From: Methylomonas aurea | GTDB lineage: Bacteria; Pseudomonadota; Gammaproteobacteria; Methylococcales; Methylomonadaceae | Assembly (NCBI RefSeq): GCF_024505045.1 | Contig: NZ_JANIBM010000003.1 | Coordinates: 62,001 to 126,000 of the forward strand | Direction: 5' to 3' | DNA: 64,000 nucleotides | Part shown: positions 48,651 through 56,133 of the stretch, one piece after another | How positions within the stretch are numbered: position 1 is the first letter of the stretch | How the letters are laid out: every line of letters begins with the position of its first letter | Made by a program: the position numbers and the translations under genes | The notes under the pieces: generated by a model | The model's database searches: none | What the model was told of the DNA's origin: nothing | What the model saw: the letters and a program-made list of their open reading frames with translations, nothing else

Positions 48651-49301
48651 ATGAAATTCGACAGAGTGATTCTGGTTGTCGATGCAGACATCTCCTCTTA
48701 CAAAGGCATTTTGCGGATGGCCGAACGGCTTGCTGCCGAGGTGGTGCATTTTTCCTGTAGAACTGCGTTAAGCCACTGGACCACCGAAAACCGTTTGCGT
48801 TTCGACTCCGCCAAGCTGGCTTTATGCGTGGTGTTCGATCCGGAGTTTCTGGATGTTTTCGAGCGTTGGCCGGCGGACGGTTTTTTCGGCCAGTGTCCGC
48901 GGGTCTGTATCAGTCGAGCCGGACGCATGTCCAAGGCGGTGCAGGCAATCAACTCCGGTGTTTTCGACTTGATCGAGAAACCGTTTCGGCTGGACCGGAT
49001 GCAGATCGCCTTGGAGCAGGCACTGACGGCATATGAGTGCGATACCCGGCGGGTCAGCGAATTCAAGAGTTTGACTCGCCGAGAGTTGCAGACCTGCGAG
49101 ATGGTGGTCAGCGGCCTGACCAACCGGGAAATTTCCGAGCAATTGGATATTTCCATCAAAACGGTCAAGGTCCACCGCGCCAACCTGATGCGCAAGGTAC
49201 GGGCCAAATCGGTTACCGAGTTGTTGCGCGGCTACGACGAATTCAGGGCCTCGGTCAATGCCGCACCCGGCGCGGCGAAAAAATTTTCCGCCGGTACATG
49301 A
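48651..49301 (+). CDS. FixJ/LuxR-family response regulator-like protein
   Basis: A 216-residue protein. The N-terminal half (about 5-125) has receiver-domain shape: VVDAD where VVDDD is usual, the phosphorylatable position in LCVVFDPEF and the conserved lysine in LIEKPFR, so one acidic pocket residue is replaced and the phosphate switch may be weakened. The C-terminal half (about 145-200) is a LuxR-type helix-turn-helix with LTRRELQTCEMVVSGLTN and SIKTVKVHRANLMRKV. No histidine kinase gene is adjacent. The gap to the next gene is 116 bases. Confidence 0.82.
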   Translation: MKFDRVILVVDADISSYKGILRMAERLAAEVVHFSCRTALSHWTTENRLRFDSAKLALCVVFDPEFLDVFERWPADGFFGQCPRVCISRAGRMSKAVQAINSGVFDLIEKPFRLDRMQIALEQALTAYECDTRRVSEFKSLTRRELQTCEMVVSGLTNREISEQLDISIKTVKVHRANLMRKVRAKSVTELLRGYDEFRASVNAAPGAAKKFSAGT

Positions 49302-49417
49302 GGCCGGCGCTGACAGCAGAGATGGCCAGTCGGCACTGCCGATTCGCGCCATTCATCAACCGGCCATACCTTCCGCCATCCTGGCTCAAACCAACCGTTA
49401 ACCCCATTTCAACTTTC

Positions 49418-50770
49418 ATGGAATTAACTCTGTTTCCCACCGTAGGCAAGATTGCCCAGCGCGAAATTTTACGAGCCACGCTCGATACCGACCTGCGCGA
49501 GGTATCGGAGCTGCTGAGCCGGTACAACGTCAGCAGCGTTGTGATAGAGCAAGCGGACGGACATTATGTATTTTCGGTCGAAGACCTGTTGTCCTATGTC
49601 CACGACGGCGGCCAAACTTCCGCTAAGCTGAGTGACCTGCCGATCCGCAAAGTCGCCTGCATCGACGAAAACGAACATATCCTGGCCGGCTTGGATCGGC
49701 TGGAGAAGAGCGGCGACCGCTACTTGGGTGTGGTCGGCAGCGGCGGCGAACTGGTGGGGATATTGACCTATACCGATATCTTGTCGGCCGTTGATCCGAC
49801 CGTGCTGGTCCAAAAAAAAACCATAGGCGAGCTGATCTCGCGCACGGAACCGGTCACTTTTTCGCCGGATTGGATCCTCGAGGACGTATTCAGCCACCTG
49901 CGCAAAATGGAAGATTCGATTATCGTCGTCGATGCCGAAGTACCGGTCGGCATCGTCACGACCAAGGACATTTTTCGGATTCTGTCGTCCGGCAGCGCCA
50001 CGGATTTGCCGCTGGCGAAATACATGACCAGCCCGGTCGTGACCACCCGTACCGACGCGACGATAAACGATGCCTTGATGCAACTGAAAACCCTGAAGAT
50101 CAAGCGCTCGGTAGTGGTCGACGAAAACCGCCGCCTGGTCGGTGTCGTGACCCAAAGCGAACTGGTCGGGTTCGCTTACGGAACCTGGATCGATTTGGTC
50201 AAACACCACTCCTGCGAATTGAAGGAACTGGTCGGGGTATTGGAATCGAAGGCGCAAGGCCTGGAAAAGTCCGCAGTGAACGATCCGCTGACCGGCATCG
50301 GCAACCGGCGCATGTTGCAAAAACGCCTGGCGGAGGAAGTTCAGCGTATGCGCCGTTACCAGTCTGCGCCGTTTTCGTTGTTGCTGATCGATATCGATCA
50401 TTTTCAACGCATCAACGATAGCTACGGGCATGTGGTCGGCGACGAAGTCTTGAAAAGGGTGGCGGCGACCCTGTGTAGTTTGGTCCGTGCCGTCGACCAC
50501 GTGACCCGCTGGGGCGGCGAAGAATTTGCAGTCCTACTGCCGCATACGCCGCTTGCCCGCGCCTCCGAATTTGCCGCGCGCGCAAGCCGAGCCATCGAAA
50601 ATATGGACTTGCCGCAGCAGATCCGCGCCACCGTCAGCATCGGCGCCGGCGAGTTCGCCGCCGCCGAAACCGAGCGGGCATTCTTCGAGCGGGTCGATAA
50701 CGCCTTATACCGGGCGAAGCGCAACGGTCGCAATTGCGTCGTTGCGGACGCCAGCCCGGCGGAGGCCTGA
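49418..50770 (+). CDS. Four-CBS-domain diguanylate cyclase (GGDEF)
   Basis: About 450 residues from the ATG at 49418, the best start after the FixJ-like gene; the frame from 49037 overlaps that gene. It has no membrane segment. Residues 15-270 hold four CBS repeats in two pairs ([49 protein letters not shown]), which usually bind adenine nucleotides or c-di-AMP/SAM. The C-terminal GGDEF domain (about 290-445) has [25 protein letters not shown], the active GGEEF site and an RAVD inhibitory site five residues before it. This suggests c-di-GMP synthesis tuned by cellular energy or nucleotide state. Followed directly by the chemoreceptor-like gene. Confidence 0.9.
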   Translation: MELTLFPTVGKIAQREILRATLDTDLREVSELLSRYNVSSVVIEQADGHYVFSVEDLLSYVHDGGQTSAKLSDLPIRKVACIDENEHILAGLDRLEKSGDRYLGVVGSGGELVGILTYTDILSAVDPTVLVQKKTIGELISRTEPVTFSPDWILEDVFSHLRKMEDSIIVVDAEVPVGIVTTKDIFRILSSGSATDLPLAKYMTSPVVTTRTDATINDALMQLKTLKIKRSVVVDENRRLVGVVTQSELVGFAYGTWIDLVKHHSCELKELVGVLESKAQGLEKSAVNDPLTGIGNRRMLQKRLAEEVQRMRRYQSAPFSLLLIDIDHFQRINDSYGHVVGDEVLKRVAATLCSLVRAVDHVTRWGGEEFAVLLPHTPLARASEFAARASRAIENMDLPQQIRATVSIGAGEFAAAETERAFFERVDNALYRAKRNGRNCVVADASPAEA

Positions 50771-50771
50771 T

Positions 50772-51980
50772 ATGAAGCGGCCGGATACCGTTTTGACTTA
50801 CTCGGCGTTGGCGCTGACCTGCGGTTGCTGGTTATGGAGCCGAACCTTTGGTCCGGTTTTCGCCGACTGGCCGCTGCTAGTCGCCGCATTGCTGTGCGGC
50901 TCCTTGTTCTGTTCGTTCAGCGGCCGAAGGCAATGGCAGGACAACCAGCGCCGACGCATGGAGCAATTGGAACAGGCAATGCTGGAATACCAACAATTGT
51001 CCCATCAGGCCCTCGATTACGCCGAGCGGCGTTTTTCGGCGCTGGAAGACAAAATGGCCGTGGCCAGGCAAACCATTTGCGATTCGACCGGCAAATTGTC
51101 GGCGAGCCTGACCGGGTTGGAAACGCAATCGGCCGAACAGCGTCGGGTGTTGCGCGCGCTGATCGGCGAGGTGTTGCAGATGACCGGGCTGGATAGCGGA
51201 ACCGGCCGCGATTCCGTCGGATTGCAGAAGTTTTTCGACCATACCCAGGGCTTGGTCAAAGAGTTCGTGGCGAAAATGGACGAGTTGCAGGACTCCAGCC
51301 AGGAAGTCGCCTCCAGTTTCGGCGAAGTTCAGAAAAAGGCGGCCCGTATCGAAAACTCGCTACGGGCGGTCAGTAAAATCACCCGGCAAACCGATACGCT
51401 GGCCTTGAACGCTTCAGTCGAGGCGGCAAGAGCCGGCAACGCCGGCCGCGGCTTCGGCGTGGTGGCCGACGAAATCCGCAATCTGGCGGCGCAGACCCGC
51501 CGCTTCAGCGACGAAATCGGCAGCACGTTGCAGGACATCATTCGTTCCCTCGGCGAGGTAGGCTTGCGCGTGGCGCAAGCGGCGCAGACCGATTTGAGCT
51601 TGGCCGAACGTTCGCACGAGAACATCGCTAGCCTGAATCGGGAACTGCTCGAGTTGACGACGATGGCCCACGGGCATTCCAGCCACATTACCGAAGTCAG
51701 CGACCGCATTCAGTACTTGGCCCAGGAGGGGGTGGTGGCGATCCAGTTCGAAGATATCGTCACGCAGATGATAGACGGCATCGCCCAAGAGACTCAGAAT
51801 GTCGGCGGATATCTGCAGGCGATTTTGCGGCTGCACCAGGACCGCGACCAAGCCGACGGGCTGCAGCGCTTCGACCAGCGCATTCGCGGCTTGCGCGTAT
51901 TATTGCTGGATAATGCGCTCGAAGCGCAATCTGCCGATCGCCGCCGGCTCACGCCCGACCAAAAGGTCGAGTTGTTCTAA
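50772..51980 (+). CDS. Chemoreceptor-like protein with short membrane part (MCP)
   Basis: About 402 residues from the ATG at 50772, with GGAGG seven bases upstream and one base after the cyclase stop. Two short hydrophobic segments (about 8-24 and 30-45) come first with no periplasmic domain between them. Then a coiled Gln/Glu region and a methyl-accepting domain with the tip [20 protein letters not shown] and [12 protein letters not shown]. It resembles MCPs that sense intracellular cues or act in multiprotein arrays. Overlap and spacing suggest one operon with the CBS-GGDEF gene; a role in motility or biofilm switching is inference. Confidence 0.86.
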   Translation: MKRPDTVLTYSALALTCGCWLWSRTFGPVFADWPLLVAALLCGSLFCSFSGRRQWQDNQRRRMEQLEQAMLEYQQLSHQALDYAERRFSALEDKMAVARQTICDSTGKLSASLTGLETQSAEQRRVLRALIGEVLQMTGLDSGTGRDSVGLQKFFDHTQGLVKEFVAKMDELQDSSQEVASSFGEVQKKAARIENSLRAVSKITRQTDTLALNASVEAARAGNAGRGFGVVADEIRNLAAQTRRFSDEIGSTLQDIIRSLGEVGLRVAQAAQTDLSLAERSHENIASLNRELLELTTMAHGHSSHITEVSDRIQYLAQEGVVAIQFEDIVTQMIDGIAQETQNVGGYLQAILRLHQDRDQADGLQRFDQRIRGLRVLLLDNALEAQSADRRRLTPDQKVELF

Positions 51981-51991
51981 AACCGCCGGCC

Positions 51992-52009
51992 GGCGCCGTC
52001 TTTGGCGCC
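51992..52009 (+). terminator. Palindromic hairpin after the chemoreceptor gene
   Basis: GGCGCC (51992) and GGCGCC (52004) can pair over GTCTTT, twelve bases past the stop of the chemoreceptor gene. There is no U-run, so termination is tentative. Confidence 0.35.
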
Positions 52010-52029
52010 ATAAAGCGGGGAAATCCATG

Positions 52030-52230
52030 CAGCTTCGGGAAGTTACCGCAACGTTTCTCGCGGCAAGGGCGCAGCGCAATGGTTCGGCTTTGACTTTGCT
52101 GGAAAACAGCCATCATGCCTGCCGCAACGGCGGATACATTTGCTAACCCGACAAAGCGGAATCGATTGTCGTCGTTCTGCGCTAAGAAAAACCGCCGCGA
52201 TCGCAAGTTATAGCGCGCCGGCCGTCGCTG
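52030..52230 (-). pseudogene. Possible remnant of a formylglycine-enzyme-like (SUMF1) C-terminus
   Basis: On the minus strand a short stretch reads RYNLRSRRFF, NDDNRFRFVGLANV. This looks like the LRSAYR...DNR...GFRLA end of SUMF1/FGE-sulfatase domains, with two small deletions (AY after RS, and FR in GFR). No upstream domain is present and no start makes sense. Such ends are the usual variable regions of diversity-generating retroelements, and stray copies occur near mobile elements. The match is by eye over about 25 residues only. Confidence 0.3.
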
Positions 52231-52370
52231 GCTGGCAATGGCTTTGATCGACGCTTCGTCTGAGGACACCGACAGCGCGTCGTGGTTGGGCACTTAATCG
52301 GGCTGATCTGCAAGGCGTTAACTTTAGCTTCTCGGTAGCGAAACAATATTTGAGATTCGAATTTACATTC

Positions 52371-52400
52371 CTCCGATTACGCTTTGCTAATCGGAGCTAC
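52371..52400 (-). repeat. REP palindrome overlapping the RAYT stop
   Basis: CTCCGATTA (52371) pairs with TAATCGGAG (52388), followed by CTAC (52397), so on the minus strand it reads GTAG plus palindrome. The RAYT stop codon TAG and its last codons (RSSD) lie within it. Confidence 0.7.
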
Positions 52401-52953
52401 GGGGGCTATGCGGGCAACCAAGTTTATCCGTGGCTTTTAGGCTCCAATCCTCAATTCCGTCGCCAGCCCAATCCAAGGGCAATATCCCACGCCGAACATA
52501 ACGGTGAAATGATGAAAACGGCCAATCCCGAGCCCGATGTACCCAACCGTGTTTCACCGGATTGAAGTGAATGTAATCGATATGATGTTGCCAATCCTGT
52601 TCGTCGCGAATGGTATGCTCCCAATAACGCCGTTGCCAAATGGATGCGCTGCCGTCGCGGCGTTTTCCGACATCGAGGCCGTTGCGTGCTAGCGATTGGG
52701 TAAATAGGGATTTAATCGATTTCCAGCGTCCAGGATAATCGGTGTCGTGATCCGGCAAACGCCAGATGGTGTGTAAATGGTCGGGCAAAACCACCATCGC
52801 CTCGATTACAAACGGTTTGCGGGCGCGTGATTGCGCAAAAGCAGCGTGCAATTCATCGACATAATCAACCAGAAAACGTGCCCGGCGGTCGCGCAGCGTC
52901 ACCGTGAAAAAGTACGTTCCCCCCGCCACGAAATTACGCCGATACACCACCAT
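52387..52953 (-). CDS. REP-associated tyrosine transposase (RAYT)
   Basis: A 188-residue Y1/HUH transposase of the RAYT (transposase 17) group. The HUH site is H59-L-H61 in LPDHLHTIWRLP and the nucleophile is Y127 in YIHFNPVKHGW, with IWQRRYWEHTIRDEQD between. The start at 52953 fits the family N-terminus VVYRRNFVAGGTYFFTV. RAYTs are single-copy chromosomal genes that move or copy GTAG-headed REP palindromes. Three such REPs are within 190 bases: one overlapping its 3' end, two inverted ones upstream. The gene appears intact. Confidence 0.9.
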   Translation of the reverse strand: MVVYRRNFVAGGTYFFTVTLRDRRARFLVDYVDELHAAFAQSRARKPFVIEAMVVLPDHLHTIWRLPDHDTDYPGRWKSIKSLFTQSLARNGLDVGKRRDGSASIWQRRYWEHTIRDEQDWQHHIDYIHFNPVKHGWVHRARDWPFSSFHRYVRRGILPLDWAGDGIEDWSLKATDKLGCPHSPRSSD

Positions 52954-52987
52954 GACAATTCCACAATCAGTTTGAGACGAGCCAAGT

Positions 52988-53019
52988 GTAGCCTCGATGG
53001 AGCGTCAGCGGAATCGAGG
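52988..53019 (+). repeat. REP palindrome upstream of the RAYT
   Basis: GTAG (52988) leads into CCTCGAT (52992), which pairs with ATCGAGG (53013) over a 14-base loop. Its head is closely similar to the REP at the RAYT 3' end (GTAGCCTCGAT versus GTAGCTCCGAT). Confidence 0.7.
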
Positions 53020-53120
53020 GCGTTAGCTATCCGGTCTCAAGCTCACCTCGGCAATTGGCAAAATTGGCCTTCAACACCTCAAAACAGCATCGGCAAACGA
53101 TAGGGAATCGGCCTCCGAAT

Positions 53121-53141
53121 CCTCGATTCCATCGAGGCTAC
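53121..53141 (-). repeat. REP palindrome, inverted partner
   Basis: CCTCGAT (53121), loop TCC, ATCGAGG (53131), then CTAC (53138-53141). Same stem as the REP at 52988 but in inverse orientation with a short loop; the pair forms a BIME-like unit with GTAG at both outer ends. Confidence 0.7.
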
Positions 53142-53251
53142 TTGCTACAAGCATCCAGTCAATTGTCACTTTTCATCCTCAAATTAAGGTATTGCCAAAT
53201 ACAATTGGTGACTAATAATTCTGAGGTAACTGTTTGATTGGCATGATAAAA

Positions 53252-53275
53252 AAAAGGCCGGTTCCCCGGCCTTTT
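53252..53275 (-). terminator. Intrinsic terminator, minus strand (copy A)
   Basis: AAAAGGCCGG (53252) pairs with CCGGCCTTTT (53266) over TTCC, and on the minus strand the hairpin is followed by a run of U. It lies 15 bases past the stop of the duplicated htpG end and probably was the original htpG terminator. Confidence 0.8.
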
Positions 53276-53290
53276 CCAAATCGAATCAGG

Positions 53291-53398
53291 TTATTTCAAC
53301 AACCCCTGCAACAACCTATTCAACTTATGCACAAACGCTGCCGGATCGTCCAGTTGGCCGCCTTCGCTGAGGATGGCCTGGTCGAACAAAATTTGGCT
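53291..53398 (-). pseudogene. Duplicated 3' end of htpG
   Basis: This stretch repeats almost exactly the last 36 codons of htpG (compare 54072-54179). Read on the minus strand it ends [13 protein letters not shown] and TAA, where the intact htpG ends [13 protein letters not shown] and TAG. Similarity stops abruptly near 53398, where the intact gene continues. It has no start codon and is a non-functional copy, followed by terminator copy A. It lies just downstream of brnA. Confidence 0.9.
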
Positions 53399-53426
53399 CC
53401 GGGCAGAGCGAATGCCGATTCGCCCT

Positions 53427-53666
53427 TTACGAGTTAGTTGAAAGAGACGATTTTTCCAGCCGCTCGGCCAGCCACATTTTGATAACGGATTGCCGGGTAA
53501 CGCCGAGTCTTCCCGCTTCGCGGTCTAACGAATCGATCATCCAGGCTGGGAAATCGACGTTGACCCGCTTTTGGGTTTGCATAATGCGTTGAGCTTGCGA
53601 CAAATCCAGCGAGTCGCTGATGTCGATGTCGTTGTCGAATTGTTTGTCGAACTCTTCAGCTTTCAT
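53427..53666 (-). CDS. brnA: BrnA antitoxin
   Basis: A 79-residue antitoxin with the BrnA pattern: N-terminal [19 protein letters not shown], then a ribbon-helix-helix segment [18 protein letters not shown] and [18 protein letters not shown]. It binds BrnT and represses the pair's promoter through its ribbon-helix-helix. The start at 53666 overlaps the end of brnT. The gene ends 28 bases before the htpG remnant. Confidence 0.93.
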   Translation of the reverse strand: MKAEEFDKQFDNDIDISDSLDLSQAQRIMQTQKRVNVDFPAWMIDSLDREAGRLGVTRQSVIKMWLAERLEKSSLSTNS

Positions 53667-53919
53667 ACAATTTTACCTCTTCGGCACGTGAACGACGAAC
53701 AGAAATGATGCGGATACGGTCGCCGCGATATGTGATTACTGCGGACCAATGTTTGCGCTTGATGACGCCGATTACCAAGAAGCGCGGCTCGTCCTCCGTT
53801 TTTGCCGGAATTTGTAGCAGCCGGGAATCGTTCCATAACACTTGGGCGTCAATGAAATCGATACCATGCTTTTCCAAATTGCTTCGGCTTTTAGCTTCGT
53901 CGAATTCAAATTTAAACAT
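53656..53919 (-). CDS. brnT: BrnT toxin
   Basis: An 87-residue ribonuclease toxin of the BrnT family. Visible landmarks are FEFDEAKSRSNLEKHGIDFIDA, the ERFLVIG-type strand (PRFLVIGVIKRKHW) and the IRIISVRRSRAEE tail. BrnT folds as a RelE-like RNase and halts translation when BrnA is lost. The toxin gene precedes the antitoxin gene, the usual order for brnTA, and they overlap by eleven bases. Confidence 0.93.
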   Translation of the reverse strand: MFKFEFDEAKSRSNLEKHGIDFIDAQVLWNDSRLLQIPAKTEDEPRFLVIGVIKRKHWSAVITYRGDRIRIISVRRSRAEEVKLYES

Positions 53920-53928
53920 GATATAAAA

Positions 53929-53934
53929 ACTATA
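53929..53934 (-). promoter_or_regulatory. Candidate promoter of brnTA
   Basis: On the minus strand TATAGT lies about ten bases before the brnT ATG, between two terminator copies. With TATA-type symmetry around it (GTATA...TATAT) it may also be where BrnA binds. The -35 is weak. Confidence 0.35.
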
Positions 53935-53946
53935 CCATTAAAACGT

Positions 53947-53972
53947 AAAAAGGCCGGTTTCCCGGCCTTTTT
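53947..53972. terminator. Intrinsic terminator (copy B), bidirectional
   Basis: AAAAAGGCCGG (53947) and CCGGCCTTTTT (53962) form a hairpin with A and U runs on both sides. It is nearly the same as copy A at 53252 and lies about 100 bases after the htpG stop on the minus strand. Confidence 0.8.
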
Positions 53973-54025
53973 AAGTGGCTACTTGCTGGTTAGCTCAAAA
54001 GCCCAACCCTATCGAAAGCCAACGT

Positions 54026-54075
54026 GTTGGGTTAAGGCTGGCGCCTTTTATGCCCTTGGGGTAAACCCAACCTAC
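54026..54075 (-). repeat. GTAG-headed REP overlapping the htpG stop
   Basis: GTTGGGTT (54026) pairs with AACCCAAC (54064), followed by CTAC (54072-54075). On the minus strand it reads GTAG plus palindrome, related to the REP pair at 44410 (GTAG-GCTGGGT). The TAG of htpG is inside the GTAG. Confidence 0.65.
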
Positions 54076-56009
54076 TTCAATAGGTTTTGCAACAACCCAT
54101 TCAACTTATGCACAAACGCTGCCGGATCGTCCAGTTGGCCGCCTTCGCTGAGGATGGCCTGGTCGAACAGGATGTGGCTGATGTCGGCGAAACGGGCATC
54201 GTCCTGCTCGTTTTTCAGGGCCTGGACGATGGCGTGGTCCGGGTTGATTTCGAAGATCGGCTTGCTGTTGCCGCCCATGCCGAACATGCCGCCGGCGTGG
54301 CCGGCTTCCTTCATGATCCGTTCCATGTGCAGGCTCATGTCGTAGGCGCCGGTTACCAAGCACGCTGGGGAGTCGGTCAGACGGTGGCTGATTTTGACTT
54401 CGCTGACTTTATCGCTGAGCACGTCCTTGATTTGTTTGACCACCGATTCGAAATCCTTGCTGACTTCTTCCTGGTGTTTCTTCTCTTCTTCGGTATCGAA
54501 TTTGTCCAGGTCCAGCTCGCCTTTGGCGATCGATTGCATGTGCTTGCCGTCGAACTCGGTCAGGCTGGATACCAGCCATTCGTCGATGCGGTCGGTCAGC
54601 AATAACACTTCGATGCCTTTCTTGCGGAACACTTCCAGATGCGGGCTGCTTTTGGCTGCGGCGAAGCTGTCGGCGGTGATGAAGTAGATTTTTTCCTGGC
54701 CTTCCTTCATCCGGCTGACGTAGTCGGCCAGCGATACGTTCTGGGTTTTGTCGTCGGTATGGGTCGACGAGAAACGCAGCAGCTTGGCGACGCGTTCCTT
54801 GTTTTTGAAGTCTTCGATCGGGCCTTCTTTGATGACGTTACCGAATTGCTCCCAGAATTTTTGATATTTCTCGGCGTCGTTCTCGGCCAAGTCTTCCAGC
54901 ATGCCCAAGACTTTTTTCACGGCGCCGGCCTTAATGTTGCTGATCTGCTTGCTTTGTTGCAGGATCTCGCGCGACACGTTCAGCGGCAGGCTGTCGGCAT
55001 CGATCACGCCGCGAATGAAGCGTAGGTAGCGCGGCATCAGTTGTTCGGCATCGTCGGTGATGAAGACTTTTTTGATGTACAACTTGACGCCGTGCTTGGC
55101 ATCGCGGTCCCACAAATCGAATGGCGCCCGGCCCGGAACGTAGAGCAGCAGGGTGTATTCGTTGGTGCCTTCGACCTTACTGTGGACGTGGACCAGAGGG
55201 TCCTGGAAGTCGTGACCGACGTGTTTGTAGAATTCGTTGTATTGCTCTTCGGTGATGTCGTCTTTGGCTTTGGTCCACAACGCCGAGGCGCTGTTGACGG
55301 TTTCGTCTTCGACCCGGGCCGGCGCGGTTTCGTTGCCGTCGTCGTCTTTCTCGGCCGGGATTTCCTTGCTCATGATGATAGGCAGAGAAATGTGGTCGGA
55401 ATACTTTTTGATGATGGAGCGCAGTTTCCAGGCACTCAGAAACTCGTCTTCGCCTTCTTTTAGATGCAGTACGATTTCGGTGCCGCGGCTGGCTTTATCG
55501 ACCGATTCGATACTGTACTCGCCCAGGCCGTCGGATTCCCAACGCACGCCCTGGTCGTGCTGCGCGCCGGCTTTGCGCGTGGTTAGCGTGACTTTGTCGG
55601 CGACGATGAAGGCCGAGTAAAAGCCGACGCCGAACTGGCCGATCAATTCGCTGTCCTTGGCCTGGTCGCCGGTCAGGCGTTCGAAGAATTGTTTGGTGCC
55701 GGATTTGGCGATGGTGCCGATGTGGTCCTGCACTTCCTCGCGGCTCATGCCGATGCCGTTATCGGTGATGGTGATGGTTTTCTTGGCTTCGTCGAAATCG
55801 ACGCGGATTTTCAGTTCGCTGTCGCCTTCGTACAGGCCGTCATTGGCCAGGGCTTCGAAGCGCAGTTTGTCGGCGGCGTCGGAACCGTTGGAGATCAGCT
55901 CGCGCAAAAAGATTTCCTTGTTGCTGTACAAGGAGTGAATCATCAAGTGCAGCAAATGTTTTACTTCGGTTTGAAAACCTAGGGTTTGTTTGTTTGCCTC
56001 AACAGTCAT
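54072..56009 (-). CDS. htpG: Molecular chaperone HtpG (Hsp90)
   Basis: A 645-residue Hsp90. The GHKL ATPase start is clear: [49 protein letters not shown] and [15 protein letters not shown]; the middle domain has [13 protein letters not shown] and the C-terminal domain ends [10 protein letters not shown]. Length is slightly above the usual 620-635. Present C-terminus ends in TAG inside a REP, whereas the duplicated copy at 53291 ends in TAA, so the end of the gene was probably replaced. It helps fold and protect client proteins in heat and other stress. The start at 56009 follows [15 protein letters not shown]. No heat-shock sigma-32 promoter was recognised. Confidence 0.95.
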   Translation of the reverse strand: MTVEANKQTLGFQTEVKHLLHLMIHSLYSNKEIFLRELISNGSDAADKLRFEALANDGLYEGDSELKIRVDFDEAKKTITITDNGIGMSREEVQDHIGTIAKSGTKQFFERLTGDQAKDSELIGQFGVGFYSAFIVADKVTLTTRKAGAQHDQGVRWESDGLGEYSIESVDKASRGTEIVLHLKEGEDEFLSAWKLRSIIKKYSDHISLPIIMSKEIPAEKDDDGNETAPARVEDETVNSASALWTKAKDDITEEQYNEFYKHVGHDFQDPLVHVHSKVEGTNEYTLLLYVPGRAPFDLWDRDAKHGVKLYIKKVFITDDAEQLMPRYLRFIRGVIDADSLPLNVSREILQQSKQISNIKAGAVKKVLGMLEDLAENDAEKYQKFWEQFGNVIKEGPIEDFKNKERVAKLLRFSSTHTDDKTQNVSLADYVSRMKEGQEKIYFITADSFAAAKSSPHLEVFRKKGIEVLLLTDRIDEWLVSSLTEFDGKHMQSIAKGELDLDKFDTEEEKKHQEEVSKDFESVVKQIKDVLSDKVSEVKISHRLTDSPACLVTGAYDMSLHMERIMKEAGHAGGMFGMGGNSKPIFEINPDHAIVQALKNEQDDARFADISHILFDQAILSEGGQLDDPAAFVHKLNGLLQNLLK

Positions 56010-56133
56010 GTCTATACTCTTCTGGTTGTAAAGTGGACTTGGGCAAATTGGGGATGGCCGTTAAATTTTTCAAGGCCGCGGTCGCGGCATTCGGGGCAAG
56101 CGGTGTTATGGTTTCGTTAGATGATTCTCGCCC

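Larger units (their letters stand above)
51981..52386. other. Gap after the chemoreceptor gene, 406 bp
   Basis: No intact gene. It starts with a palindromic hairpin (51992-52009), then holds a possible minus-strand remnant (next entry) and ends in a REP overlapping the RAYT 3' end. Confidence 0.55.
52954..53290. other. Gap upstream of the RAYT, 337 bp
   Basis: No gene. It holds an inverted REP pair (52988-53141), then about 110 AT-rich bases, and a hairpin terminator at 53252-53275. Confidence 0.55.

Noticed and set aside
52030-52230. A complete diversity-generating retroelement
   Set aside because: No reverse transcriptase and no template repeat with AAC/AAT-rich codons in the window; only a possible remnant of a target gene end.
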